DNA of 64,000 bases from Rhyzopertha dominica (GCA_025024175.1 QCXZ01000137.1:21948001-22012000), one strand, 5' to 3'. Positions 24,329 through 35,589 are shown, counted from the first letter of the stretch. Numbers and translations: made by a program. The notes: generated from the sequence alone by a model not told the origin.

Positions 24329-25000
24329 TACAGCCACTAAATAGAATACAGTACCGCAAGGTTATGTTCCAATGAGTCAGAGAGAGAGAGGCATTGATTT
24401 TCACTCCAAATATGGCGACGCAACTACTTACTTGTCATTTTTCCTTTGTTTTCTGTCAAAATATGACATTTTTCACTTGTCATTTGTCATCTGATTACTA
24501 CTAACAGCAACTTTTGTGAGCTTTGTTTGGCGTCACGTTTAAAATTATATTAAATGTATCGTGTACCTGTTTCTTTTTCGTGTCGTGGTAAAAGAAAAAT
24601 TCCCCATTATTGCTGTATTACTTCGTGTAAAAACAATGTCGCAAAAGGTTATAGACCATTTAAGATTCCTACCAATGCGAACATTTCACCCCTTTCCTTA
24701 TACCCTACTTACCTCAAAAACAATAGGTTACTTTGGGTGGTTGAGATTCATACGTATGCCAAATTGAAGTTCATATGTTAGGTCTTTCGAAAATTATCGC
24801 GTCCACACAAAGACAACAAATTTTTTTGCTCAAATTTTGTTTTTGAGCGTTTTCGAGCATTTAAAGTGATTGAGAAATACAATACTTCTCATCTGTTGGA
24901 TATGGAAGTAATTAATATTTGGAAATTTGGATGTTCCCACCAAACCTTTAACTCCAAATATGGCGGACGTTGCGGTACTGTATTCTATTTAGTGACTGTA
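24329..25000 (+). mobile_element. P-superfamily-like transposon nested in the hAT element, 672 bp
   Basis: Terminal inverted repeats of 31 bp (24329-24359 and 24970-25000) match at 30 of 31 positions and begin TACAGYCACTAAATAG. An exact 8-bp duplication, GCACGAAC, flanks it (24321-24328 and 25001-25008). A 31-bp terminal repeat and an 8-bp target duplication are the hallmarks of P elements, and the interior encodes the start of a THAP domain. It is an internally deleted copy. The insertion postdates the hAT host element. Confidence 0.85.
24554..24781 (+). pseudogene. THAP-domain fragment of a P-type transposase
   Basis: The 75-codon frame contains IPHYCCITSCKNNVAKGYRP followed by FKIP, which fits the N-terminal half of the THAP zinc finger (C-x4-C, then a conserved F-x-x-P). 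A Trp occurs where the family has its invariant Trp (LLWVVEI), and a terminal IC precedes the stop. The expected C-x2-H half is missing or split by an intron. THAP domains are the DNA-binding module of P-element transposases. The fragment lies inside the 31-bp inverted repeats, supporting a transposon origin over a host gene. Confidence 0.6.
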
Positions 25001-25292
25001 GCACGAACAGCCACTTAAACTTGCGTACTCCTCGCATCCTCTTGCTGCGATTCCGTGTCAATTCAGAGCTGGCACGGACGTGAAGTTGGATCGAATGCTG
25101 GTGCTGGGCGCGGGCGGTAACCGTGTATGAGTGGATGGGTTCCGCAGTTCCGCCGGTGTTCTCACAAATTCAACCACTTTGAGATAAATTATTATAATTC
25201 AATTTTTGATTGTTAAAAAATATTTTGCTACAGTTTTGCTGGTAGTGCCATGGCACGTTGGCACTTATTGACCAGCCGCCACTGACTGGTAG

Positions 25293-26281
25293 TACTACGA
25301 TCTTTTAGCATTTGTTTTGTCGACAATATTTTAGACAAATGAAATTAGGTATAAAATGAAAAATCCATTTTGTTAATAAGTTTTTGAAATACAGTTCTTC
25401 TAAAAAGTTTTTGTCATGTTCCGAATTGGATACTGACATCATTAGAGCTGCCATCGCCAAAACTGCCTCCATCGCCTCGTCATCGGAGAAGATGTGGACC
25501 AGCTTGTCCTGCTTCGGGTTCCCAATGAAAAACATTTATTTCCAGAAGAGTGACAAAGGAGAGCCAGACATCCACTGTAGCTTCACTTTGTTCTCCGGAG
25601 AAACCTCTAAATACATTCTCGGCTTAATCATGTTTATTCAAGCACTTAATACTTTTTTAAGCGGCTTCCACATCCATCGAACATTCATACAAAAATGATG
25701 CCTTTACTGACATATCCGCCATCAACAACTATGTGGGTGTGGGGCAAGTGTGGGGTGTGGGCGTCTCGTACCTCGTACGGTGTTCGTAGGTAGAGATTTG
25801 AATGATGAACACAAAGCTGGCATAGCGACATGGTACTTGGGGCTAATTCGCAGTTGACGTAGTTTTCCAGTTCTGCATAAGATTTTTTTGTGATGTTAAT
25901 GTATTGATGTATTTTTAAGGTAGTATACAACTTTATTTCTATATAGGACTGCATCCTTTTCTAGTCCGTTTCAGTGCGTCAAATTTACAAGTTTCCCTAT
26001 TGTTACTAATAAACGAAGTATGCAATTTTAAGTAGGTTTTTGAAATAAGATATAGAGGTAATTACTATATTTTAAAAGACGCATTGGTATAGCTGCAAAA
26101 ACTATATAGTTCCATTAAAACAAAGTTTTATGCTACACTGAAAATATGTAACACACATGGGAACATATTTGATAAGAAGCGTCGATTTTCCATAAGCTTC
26201 CACATGATTTATTACAAATTTCTGTATTGTAAGTACAAAAGAGACAGTGTGGGTTGTTTTCGCAGTAATTAAAAATACGTA
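25293..26281. other. No confident gene
   Basis: A less AT-rich patch at 25,400-25,600 has overlapping frames on both strands (25384-25698 plus; 25305-25535 minus, with an acidic SDDEAMEAVLAMAAL segment). The minus-strand frame faintly recalls the acidic N-terminus of Harbinger-type nucleases, but there is no catalytic motif. Confidence 0.3.
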
Positions 26282-26297
26282 CTTCGTTGCTATCGAT

Positions 26298-26471
26298 TTG
26301 AAGGCTTCCGTGGTTGTTGTCGATGACATGTTGTTTTCGGGGCTGGTTCCCACGTTGCTTATTTGACCTTGACGTTTCCACACTCAGTATTTCTGAGGAA
26401 GACACCGACATGAGTGTCGAAACGTCAAGGTCAAATAACCAACGTGGAAACCAGCCCGGAAAACAACATCT
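26298..26471 (+). mobile_element. Short hammerhead-bearing retro-insertion with 16-bp target duplication
   Basis: The 16-bp segment CTTCGTTGCTATCGAT (26282-26297) is repeated at 26472-26487 (one N). The 174-bp insert starts TTGAAGGCTTCCGTGGTT and ends GGAAAACAACAT, as does the insert at 42133-42253. Its centre is palindromic: arms of ~58 bp (about 26330-26386 and 26411-26468) place an inverted copy of the hammerhead's 3' half next to the direct one. Long, variable target duplications indicate insertion by target-primed reverse transcription. The hammerhead suggests a Penelope-like element terminus. Confidence 0.78.
26393..26426 (+). ncRNA. Hammerhead-like motif
   Basis: CUGAGGA (26393-26399) satisfies the CUGANGA box. 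One unpaired A follows, then a 5-bp stem II GACAC/GTGTC, GAAA (26419-26422) and CGUC, where ACGU is the short palindromic stem III typical of Penelope-like hammerheads that act as dimers. Stem I is short (AAG with UUU). The extra A before stem II is non-canonical, so activity is uncertain. Confidence 0.6.
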
Positions 26472-26487
26472 CTTCGTTGCTATCNAT

Positions 26488-28162
26488 CAACAAACGTTTT
26501 TTGCCATTAAGATTTCCTGAAATCTTTGTTTCTTTAGCAATCAAAACTTAATTATAAAGACAAATCTAAATTTTGCTAAACGCTCTTTTCTTGGTAGTTT
26601 CTTATGCGGAAGGTAAAAAACATAAAGCACAACCTCTTTTGTTAAGAACAATATTCAATCTTCTCAAAAATAAAAATAAAATAATAACAAAGGTTCTACA
26701 ATTTTAAATGATTTTTGTAATTTCAATTGTCCAGCACTAAATTATTTATTCGATCATTAATAATATAACAATTATATTGCTGCTATTGCTTGTTGGTATG
26801 AAATCAAGTTTGTTTCCATCATTGTTGTCTTTAATTTTTATTTTTGGTACTACCGAAGGTCTGGGTCCCCCTAAAGTTTTCTACGGTACTGTATATAAAA
26901 ATGGTTGCAACTTTAAGATTTTTACTCGAAATCGATCAGTCTTCAATGTTAAATGAAGCTAGTGAAACAATTTTATTTATTATAAACTGATATTAATGTA
27001 AGAATCCACTGTCAAATCGATTGTTGCGGTTTAAACCTGTTAATTATTATATTATATGGTATATAATGGTAATGGTTATGGTAATACCTGCCTACTTTAG
27101 GTGTAATTGTAATATTTTATTTATTTATTTAGGTATTTATTTATTCTCAAAATATATTAGAAGTGGTTATGCATAGTAATTACCCTGGGTTTGGGCAGCA
27201 AGCCCAGGATTGAATTAGGACAGATGTTAATAAATACTAGCCTTATCAAGCAAACGGTTGGTTTGTTTCCTTTTCCAACGAAGGGTAATTACACGAAAAA
27301 GAATGTGGCTCAATCCTAAAACATTCGCAGCTCTGTTATCATTAGTAGCAGACTAATTCGCAGCTTCAAATTTACTGGAGATCTTCTTATTGTCACTACC
27401 GCCGCGAATTTTAATTTCGTAGATAAACGGCTGAACAAAACAGTTGGCGCCAGAAATCGCCTTAAACAAAAGAATCACGTAGCTAGAAGACGATCGCGAC
27501 GAAAATATTTTAGACACTCCTGTTATATTGAATTTTACTCGTAATAAATGGATATAGGAAGCCAAGCCGTGCGCCACCTGCAAGGAAACAATAAGGATTC
27601 CTCCGAAAATATTATCTTTTTATTACGTTCTGAATAATGGGCTTACTGGCTTAGACAAAATTGGGTCTTAAAAGATTATTCCGCTTGCAATAAAAGAACT
27701 TCCGTCCATGTTTTGCTTATTAATGAGATATGTAAACAGATATTGTGATTCTATTTAATATTTTGTACTAGATGTAAAATCGTAATGAAAATTAAGACAA
27801 TAGATAAAATTCTTACTGGTTTGAATATTGGGCGGGCCGGTAGTGTTCTAAAGTGAGATACAATTTGGAATATTGTCAAGTAAAGTACATAGATATATTA
27901 TAATGAAGATATATCTGCATTAGTCCACCCGCCGCGGTCAAGACGATGGTCTGCTTTGGTCAATTTGCTCCCTACCCCTAATTGACGAGAGAGTGAATTG
28001 ACCAGGGCAGATGATTCTTTTCCTGCTTACGGGAGTAGCTTCTCCGACGCCATCTACAGGAACCTGCACTAGGTCGATGTCTATCACAGTTATAAACCGT
28101 CTAGCTCGCAGAGTTCCGCTTAGATAGCACTGAGGGCATTAGCTCTTGTATGAACGTAAACA
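26488..28162. other. No recognised genes
   Basis: This is AT-rich sequence. A 27,230-27,600 patch is compositionally more balanced and looks single-copy. Confidence 0.35.
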
Positions 28163-28453
28163 TGCTGACAGACGGCATTGACATCTAAATTTCTACTTAC
28201 ATCATACCAAGCCTTTGGTATATAGGCAAAACCAGTTCTATGCAGTGCTGTCTGCACTAGACCTAAACTGCACTGATGAGCTATAATGATAGCGAAATAG
28301 ATCTATCTGCAGTTGGTTGCGGTGCAGACAGCACAACATAGACATGTATTTTATGTAGGTGCATGCCAACTTGTCAGGCTACAGGTCACTTCCTTTAGGA
28401 AGTAGTACCCATTAAGGCAGCTCGGTGGCTTTGTCATCATGTCAGTGTAATGC
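28163..28453 (+). mobile_element. Retrozyme-like monomer
   Basis: A single unit of the 12.0-kb repeat family in the plus orientation, with an internal deletion relative to the 352-bp unit. It starts and ends at the same point of the unit (TGCTG at both ends), as expected for insertion of one circularly permuted unit. It carries an intact hammerhead. Confidence 0.8.
28245..28334 (+). ncRNA. Hammerhead ribozyme, type I, intact
   Basis: Outer stem GTGCTGTCTGCAC (28245-28257) pairs perfectly with GTGCAGACAGCAC (28322-28334). Stem I AACTGCA/TGCAGTT is 7 perfect pairs. CUGAUGA is at 28273-28279. Stem II GCTAT-AATG-ATAGC differs from other copies by a compensatory C-G to U-A type change. GAAA is at 28294-28297, stem III is ATAG-AT-CTAT, and cleavage is predicted after C28307. 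Confidence 0.9.
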
Positions 28454-28606
28454 TGCACCGTGATGAAATGACTCCATGGACTGACATATTGGGAAGCATT
28501 AAACCGCCACGTAAAATTCCAAAAAATTTTTTTTACTGTTCCAGCGCTTGTCAAAGTATGGTGGGCGTAAATTGTATCAAATCACGCCGCTAGAATGTTA
28601 TTTAAA

Positions 28607-28745
28607 GGGCCTCTTNCACANACGTGGATCAAAGTTAATCCGGGATAAATCCATGGTCGAATCCGGTGTTCTGATTGGTATAACTATAGCAACGACCACG
28701 GATTAAACCCGGATCAAATTTGTTCTATGTTTGTGCAACCGGGCC
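28607..28745. mobile_element. MITE with GGGCC ends, 139 bp
   Basis: The inverted ends resemble GGCC-x3-TTGCACAAAC (several Ns on the left). AAA flanks both sides. It has the same general terminal style as 46670-46775. It has no coding capacity. Confidence 0.6.
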
Positions 28746-28748
28746 AAA

Positions 28749-31200
28749 GAGTTTAAAGTTGATTTTTTTTTTAATTTTATTGAATCTGTTTCAGTTTCTT
28801 ATATAAAAGTATGCGCAAATTTGACCATTTGCAACTTGTGTATAAACCTTTTAATCCCAAGAGTGTGCTCTGTGCACTGGTNGAGTTACCTCAGNTTGTT
28901 NCAGCGTATTTAATAAAATGGTGCAAAGTAACTATAACAATTNGTAGACTTNTCTCCACCTTTCATTAAAAAATACATTAAAACGTACTTTATNTACTAG
29001 TTTTCTGTTTTCTGCTGAATATTNAGTCCATTCACTAAATTTTATAAAAAGTTCCTCNTTCCTACTCTNTTCTAAATTACGGTTTAGAAGAATAATTCCG
29101 GTGAATTCAATAATTCGGAGNAAATTAACCCCAGCTTACGGCACAGTAAATTATTTGCGATATAGTACTCGTACTATATTATAAAGTGCTGCTGTATTTC
29201 TTACTTGTTTCACCATAGGAAGCCCCGATTTGATTACATCTGTTCATGAATATTGAAAATCTGCAGACATGCAATCATGCTTGTACATGAAATTGTCATA
29301 AATGAGGACTAATTTAGCCGATGTGTAACGTTTGGCCAGTGCGCTTCACCTGGGAAATCAAGTGGCGTCGCAGCATGGCGAGATTCGAGTCTAAAACCCC
29401 AGAGACAGTTGATCAGGATACATGAATCCACAACTTTGTACCTTGTTGCCTCAAGTGGCCATCATTGCCCTCGGCGTGGCTAATAACGTTTAATTTTGTA
29501 CACTGCTGGAATCACCACAGCGGTCTGACTGTCCGAAAAAAAACTGTTCAATTTGCCAACCCTCTTCGTGAAATTAGTTTTTCTGCTGCTGGACTGGCGT
29601 CGTTAAAGCAAACGGTTTGTAGTTTTTCTCTTTTTGTCGAAAGTATCCTGAATGAAATGGCATGGTGGCACTTGACAGTTACTGAATGGGAATTGGCCCT
29701 CGATAGGGCACTATTGAAGACGGCAAACGTTTAATACTTATTCACTGCGTTACATTTAGATAATATTACAAGAAGTTACAATATATGATGTTTCATGTTC
29801 AATTATCTATATAGATAAAGGTTAAATACAGGCAAAGTCGACGATCTATTTTTTTTCTATTTTTTGAAGTTTTGGAAATAATAGGGTCGGCCCACACATT
29901 AAAATTTATAGTTTTAACCTATGCCTTTTATTGCTTACATCATGAATACTAGTGCTACGCTTCTATTTTGCTTTCATTCAACACGTAACAAACGGCGGTA
30001 GAAAAATTACCCTGTTTCAAACATTGTATTAAATCCGCTAACAACTATGCAAAAGATTCCTAGTTTCCGTCATGCGCACGGTTACAGCTCCCTAGGTAAC
30101 AAGGTGCTCACTGTTGTCAGTTGTATGAATAGCGAGAGAAATACGAATAATGCAGTGAGAGAGAGGGACGAAGGTATAGCCATCAACGTCAATATAATGT
30201 TTGTAAACATAAGACATAACTGTTGCTGCTGTTTTGTTGCGTAAGGACGCATTTTATTCAAGGATAATCTCGTAACAGCTTATTTCTTGCTGTAACTGCC
30301 ATTCAGCAATTGAGGTACATACTGCTTGAAACCATCGAAGTCGGCAATTCTTCTTATATATAAAAAAAACAGAATACCCAAATACTTCGACAACGTCTTG
30401 TTCAACAACTTAATCTGACAAATACGAAACCCGAAAGTTTGACCAAACTTATAACTTATACCATTGACTAATCAAGTGATTAGTCAATGCTTATACTTAT
30501 AAGCTATCTACTAGTATCCGAGTATCTATCACAGCTTAGTTTTCTTATGGGCATCACAAGATAAAAACAAACAAATGTATGCCAAAAATTAACCCCTAAA
30601 AGTACAATCATGTTTGAATTGAATATTCACTTGGCAGAACATTTTTACTGTTACTAAGACAATACACTACACTTGTTACTTCATGATGTAATGAACTAAA
30701 TTTGCAATATTTGTTTTATAAGTAGGTGTCTGTACTATATTGGTGGGGTGGGTGTACAAGGTTGCCAAGATTTTTATAAAATTTGTGGTAAAGTGAAATT
30801 CGGTTGATCATTTACCTACGATATTTTTATCACAAGATACTGCTTTTTTCAATTTCGAAATTTTCTAACAAAGACTTTGTTTTTCCTTTATTACATACAA
30901 GCAAATTAAAATCAGGTGATAATAAAAGTATAATTAATCAGGTACTTGCTAAAAGTACTTATTACAATCTTGAGCAAATGAATTCTAAAATGATTAGATA
31001 GATGCGCAGGAACGATTACACTAAAGCAAAGTTGATTATGATTACTCGCTGCCGAAATACGTACCAAATTACAGACATCATTAGTGGAAAGCTTGTAATA
31101 AATGCCTTAAGGTTGCACTTTTGTTTATTTTGTTTTGATTATTAATAAACAAAAAAACTAAATAATTATTATTTTTGCTTTCACATCCGTGAAAATGAGG
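28749..31200. other. No recognised genes
   Basis: Numerous single Ns occur at 28,880-29,130. Less AT-rich patches lie at 29,340-29,740 and 30,000-30,240, with no frame I recognise. Confidence 0.35.
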
Positions 31201-31214
31201 AGAAAAGGATCACA

Positions 31215-31272
31215 CCACTAAAACACCTCTGACGACGTTTTGATGTCGATGGGTTGACTGCTTCAGGCTTCA
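31215..31272 (-). ncRNA. Degenerate hammerhead-like relic
   Basis: On the minus strand CUGAAGC and AAAACGUC occupy the places of CUGAAGA and GAAACGUC around a weak GUC/GAC stem. The last A of the first box and the G of the second are mutated, so it cannot be active. It is recognised only by comparison with the 26.4- and 57.3-kb motifs. Confidence 0.3.
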
Positions 31273-31734
31273 GGCACTTGCTGGTTTATGTCACCATTTA
31301 CTATTATCATCCAAGGGAAGTGGCCACCTGCTTTCCTTTTACTTTTTCTTTGGCTGCTTTATTTCAGCAAAATGCGTAAGGAACAATGTATTAATGAAGA
31401 TAAGCGTTAACGATAGTTGCCATCACTACATGTATTCTAATATGTGGTAAATGTGCAGTTCATGCAGCTTACAATATTGATTGGGCCGGAACCGTACAGC
31501 GGAAACTATAAATGAGCTTTGGACGATGCATTAAAAAATGATAAAACATGTTTGCTATCCCCTAATCACATATTCACAATCCCTCCATGCTGCGCACCTG
31601 TAAAAACAACGAAAAGTATTTACTATTTCTCCGTTAATTTTGAATATATATATTTAAAGCTCAAAGATAATGACCACCTGATTGTATTTTAATTAATATA
31701 AGATATTTATTGGGAAAACAGTCCTATGTACTTA

Positions 31735-31830
31735 TTGAAAAAGTATTGCCAGGTTTGACCAGGAATCGAACCCGGGACCTTTTGTTTACTAGTCAAATGT
31801 GCCAACCACGTCACTAGCAAAGTCCTATTC
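31735..31830 (-). repeat. tRNA-derived SINE, copy 1
   Basis: On the minus strand a box-A-like GTTGGCACATTTGACTAG is followed by box B inside GGGTTCGATTCC and the tail TGGCAATACTTTTTCAAT. The tRNA-like head (Pol III promoter boxes) plus the shared GGCAATACTTTTT body defines a SINE family with at least four copies here. The body continues toward ~31,640. Confidence 0.72.
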
Positions 31831-32009
31831 AAATGCCAAGTCAATGTGACATACTCGTATATAGGTCAAAATTTTCATCATGTGATGTTACTGAATACTA
31901 TCCGGCGCATTTGCAGCTGAATCTTTCGTCGCTCAGTATTGTCGAGCTTCGAAACGCAATTCGTAATAATGACGTATTTATACCATTTTGACCTGGAATT
32001 TGAATATGC

Positions 32010-32130
32010 ACCATCGAGGTGCAATGGTTAGCTCATTTGACTACTAATCAAAAGGTCCCAGGTTCTATTTCTCACAATACTCTTTCAATACATATATAGG
32101 CCTGTTATCTTAATAAATATCTTCAATGTT
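32010..32130 (+). repeat. tRNA-derived SINE, copy 2
   Basis: Plus-strand head GGTTAGCTCATTTGACTA, then AAAGGTCCCAGGTTCTAT (decayed box B), then CAATACTCTTTCAATACATA and a body with AATAAATATCTTCAATGTTC shared with copies 1 and 4. Confidence 0.7.
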
Positions 32131-32269
32131 CATTTAAAATACATTGAGGCGATTATTAACATTGATCTTTATAATATAATTAGGCTGATAATTAAGTGCT
32201 GGTCGCCAGAAGCTGGAAACCGTAGCGAATCACACTCCGAAGTTCGACTATGCTGAGCGCTGAGCGATT

Positions 32270-32400
32270 CCGCTAAATGCGCGGGATGTCCTTGATGTTG
32301 CAGTTAGCACATTTGAGTAGTTGAGTAGTACACAGGCGGCTCCCGGGTTCGATTCTTGGAGAACTGGCAATACTTTTTTAATACATATATACATTTTACA
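32270..32400 (+). repeat. tRNA-derived SINE, copy 3
   Basis: GCAGTTAGCACATTTGAGTA is followed by CCCGGGTTCGATTCTTGG (good box B) and CTGGCAATACTTTTTTAATA. The head is more diverged than in copies 1 and 2. Confidence 0.68.
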
Positions 32401-32469
32401 CTTTAGGTAACATTGGAGGTAACTACATATTCAATTCAATTCATAAATAGTTTCTTTCTGCTTGCACCG

Positions 32470-32690
32470 CAATTAAGAACAGACAGATCTGTCTTGCTAT
32501 TATTGTAACTCTTCCGTGCCGTGTAGGTCCAGTGCAGAAAGCATGGCTTAGAATTAGTTTTAGCCATGTATCAATGCAATGATATGATGTCAGTACAAAA
32601 GTAGATGGCAACGCCATCTATCAGCTATAAACTGATATGACAATATAACCACCTAGCTGCCTTATCGGAAAACATCCTTTCCTATACTAA
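32470..32690 (-). repeat. Degenerate retrozyme-like copy
   Basis: It matches the 12-kb repeat family over the region ending CCACCTAGCTGCCTTA and over the hammerhead region. The CUGAUGA box reads CGGAAGA and stem II has collapsed, so the ribozyme is dead. It is the oldest-looking copy. Confidence 0.6.
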
Positions 32691-32699
32691 ATTTAATCT

Positions 32700-34290
32700 C
32701 CACTACGCTATCAGTCATATTGAAATTAAAGACGAACTTATTCGGAATAGTTGAAATTAGTGATGCCAGATTGGATATAACAATATTTTTCCAATTCAAC
32801 TTTTCTAGTTTAAATCAGAGTATGTACCAGAAATATTAACTAACGTTCAAAAATATTTTGCTCGAACATCTCAGCAGCATATAAGCATTTCTTGAAAAAC
32901 TTTACATAATTACTGTTCAAATATTACCGGTTTACTTATTTATAGCGAAGCTACGATTGAGCAAATCCAGCATGCAATGCATCACACCGTAGAAATTAAT
33001 TGGTATTTCCGGTGAATGAGTTTGAGCGAAATTAATATCATATTTGCGTGCTCATGCTGAAATAAACTATGGGTGTGTGTTTAGCCATTTAATATCTTAA
33101 TTTAATAGTTTGAACTGCACAAATAATGCTTTAGGTGTGCAATTTGTAATTTTGCGCGACAGCGTGAGCAATCGACATATCATCCGGTTTTGTAGGCTTT
33201 AAGCTCTGGATGACGGCCATATAATAACTTGTGGATTATCCTTCCATACAACTAAATGCGGACGAAACTGTAAATGGTTAATTAATGAGGGACCGTCATT
33301 GACGTGCGTAACGTAATTCCAATTGCCGCAGCCATCCGGGAATTACAGTCCGGTTCATATATTTTACATCACAGATCGTTAACAAAACAGATTCGTGTTT
33401 CATCAGAGATCTATATAAATACATAAACATGCAGTAGGCGTACCAATAATTTCTGTATCAAAATTGCATATTTTGTCTTTATGGATCTGTCATTAAAAAT
33501 TAGATTAGTGCATAATTAAGCACAAACAATTTTTCATTGATTGACATAAAAAATACTAAGTCATTTTTAGGTGTCTACTTTCTATATAGAGAGTTAAAGG
33601 TGAGTTATCACTGAACCTTTGCAAGTAGTAGAGAGTCCCGTCCCAATGTATTTCTTTCAAAATATTATAAAAGGCTCTTTATCCTGTTGGGAATATAACA
33701 TATACATTATATTCCCACCACGTTCTCTACATTGCTTGTCCAGATTATTGAACTGGACATTCTAAAAATATTTTTAAGGACTTCTGGTTATATCAGAATC
33801 GTATACTAACTTTGCTATTTTAAGTGCAGCATCCTATATATTATTGATTTTTGGATTCCTCATTAAATTAACCATACATATTACATTCAATTTTGTGATA
33901 AATATGACGTTCGCATTGTTCAAGACAATCAAGCTAAAAAAAAGGTAAATATTTTTCCGCCGCCTGATAGAAGAAAGAAGTGCTGTTTAGCCACTTTTGA
34001 TAAACATTAGAGACTGGTAAACATTTTTTCTGGTTTAATCCATGCTACTGCAAATCAGGTTAAGGAAAACAGGACTAAAGCTACTAAAACTACAAAACAT
34101 ATACGTTGTATTTTCACAATTAAAGAACGTGGACTATTTACACTTCTTTATAATTCCGTGAGTTACTTTTTCTAATAATACTTAGGAGTTGAAAAATGTA
34201 TGAAAACCCAGCTTTCTTCTTCTTTCTTATCAAGAAGTTATATGCAAAAAACTGCCCATAAGTGGCGACATACTAGATAGTGCTACCTAT
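32700..34290. other. No recognised genes
   Basis: AT-rich. A balanced, apparently single-copy patch occurs at about 32,980-33,370. Confidence 0.35.
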
Positions 34291-34299
34291 AATTCTTCT

Positions 34300-34480
34300 G
34301 TCAAAAACGGTTGTTATTTTATGGATCGTACGATTGACGTCTCTCAAGGCACGATTCTTGGCCCGCTATTATTTATCACTTTCATAAACAATTTTGCTCG
34401 CCATCTGGTCCATATCGGTAATGATCCATTATATGCAGATTATAAAACCTTATGTAGTGGTGTAGAAACCTGCTTGTGAC
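34300..34480 (+). pseudogene. LINE reverse-transcriptase fragment
   Basis: The translation contains VSQGTILGPLLFITFINN followed ~15 residues later by LYADYKTL. This is the QG-x-x-LGPLLF and Y-A-D-D region of non-LTR reverse transcriptases, with the second catalytic Asp replaced by Tyr. Frames break on both sides. It is a dead remnant. The clade cannot be decided from this length. Confidence 0.7.
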
Positions 34481-34614
34481 AATTGGGTATTATCACTTTT
34501 TTTGAATATTACGTAAAATGAATCTTGAAGTGCATATATAACGTACGCCATGTTAAAAAACAAAAAAAAATATTTGTAGCTAGAGAATTTCAGGTTTGAA
34601 ATTCGAATCTTAGG

Positions 34615-35588
34615 AGTCCCGCCAAAACGCTTCTATCCAAGGTTATTCAACTCGTGACGTCAAGTGTCACGTAAACATTACCGAGGAGCGTGCTGTGTAA
34701 TGGTGTAGTATCATTCTTGTATTGGAAAAGCTTTTGTGTGGTGGTTATTGAAACGACGGTGTAAGAGGTCGCACCAAAAAGAGTTTATGTGTAGTTTCAC
34801 AAGCATCTATTTTGTCGTTTTGTATATGATTATAAAAGTACTTCAGTCAGTACAGNTAACATAATTTTTGTAACCGATCCTCGAGATTATCAACGTATGA
34901 AAAAGTTGTTTAAGGTCCCTAGACGTGATATGCCGAAATCGCAAAGTTTGTTTTTCTGTTGTGAAGATCATCTTAATTCTTACTGTACGTTTTATTATTC
35001 TTTTTGGGGTTATAAGTATTTACCATTCAGTTTCCATTTTGTTATAGCTTGAAGAGGATGTGATAAATTATATGCGTTGTAAGTTGATAGAGGTAAACGT
35101 TATAATAAAGAACCACCTTGTTCCCCATATCTTCGACTGCCAGCCAGACTGGAAACGAGCCGCAAGAGCCCGGAAAATAAATGGCAATTTATATTTATTC
35201 CGATCTTTTTTGATTCTTACATTTTTATGTTTGTAAATAGTATGTTTGCAACAACCCACTGAGATCAAATTATCAATGCTTCGTTAATATGATAAAAAAG
35301 TTCGCTTATGCCGTTGCTTTTACGTTCCTCATCTCCGCCGCGTTGAACCGCTCGTCACTGTACACGAATTTCATAACAATGAACATGCCTTCAGAAGCCA
35401 TAATTCACAAGTATTTCACTTTTTCTTGGCGTATTTTAATTCGCTTGTCACAAAATGAACGCAAACAACAAACTGATAAATTGACGGGCTGAGGCTGACG
35501 CGTGACGCGTTGACCCCAGATGTAAATAAGCGGCCATTTATAAGACACCCGACGTCACGGCCAATATGTTCGCGTTTTGGCGGTCCCT
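34615..35588 (+). mobile_element. Second THAP/P-like transposon remnant, ~970 bp
   Basis: Inverted ends share CCGCCAAAACGC (34619-34630 and the complement near 35570-35582), with GACGTCA further in on both sides. The interior encodes part of a THAP protein. I could not find a clean 8-bp duplication, so boundaries are approximate. The ends are unrelated to those of the 24.3-kb P-like element. Confidence 0.6.
34850..35190 (+). pseudogene. THAP-domain protein relic
   Basis: The frame from about 34,872 reads DYQRMKKLFKVPRRD, MPKSQSLFFCCEDHLN, the C-terminal half of a THAP finger where C-x2-H is CEDH. A second segment from ~35,050 reads EEDVINYMRCKLIE and HLVPHIFDCQPDWKRA, a typical continuation in insect THAP-domain proteins. 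The two lie in different frames, separated by ~60 bp that starts GTACG and ends TTATAG, possibly an intron. I could not join them without a stop. No P-transposase catalytic core follows. Confidence 0.6.
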
Positions 35589-35589
35589 T

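Larger units (their letters stand above)
23886..25284. mobile_element. hAT-type DNA transposon, non-autonomous, 1,399 bp
   Basis: The 8-bp sequence ACTGGTAG lies at 23878-23885 and is repeated exactly at 25285-25292. Terminal inverted repeats are CAGTGGCAGCTCGTGA on the left and CAGTGGCGGCTGGTCA on the right (read inward), the style of hAT ends. No hAT transposase is present. A second transposon (24329-25000) has inserted inside it. It shares its ends with the element at 59234-59914. Confidence 0.9.

Noticed and set aside
25305..25535. Acidic minus-strand frame resembling a Harbinger N-terminus
   Set aside because: Only a low-complexity acidic similarity. No nuclease motif or terminal repeats are seen.
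35289..35492. 67-codon frame with a hydrophobic start inside the second THAP element
   Set aside because: It could mimic a signal peptide, but it lies in the non-coding part of a transposon remnant and has no recognisable domain.
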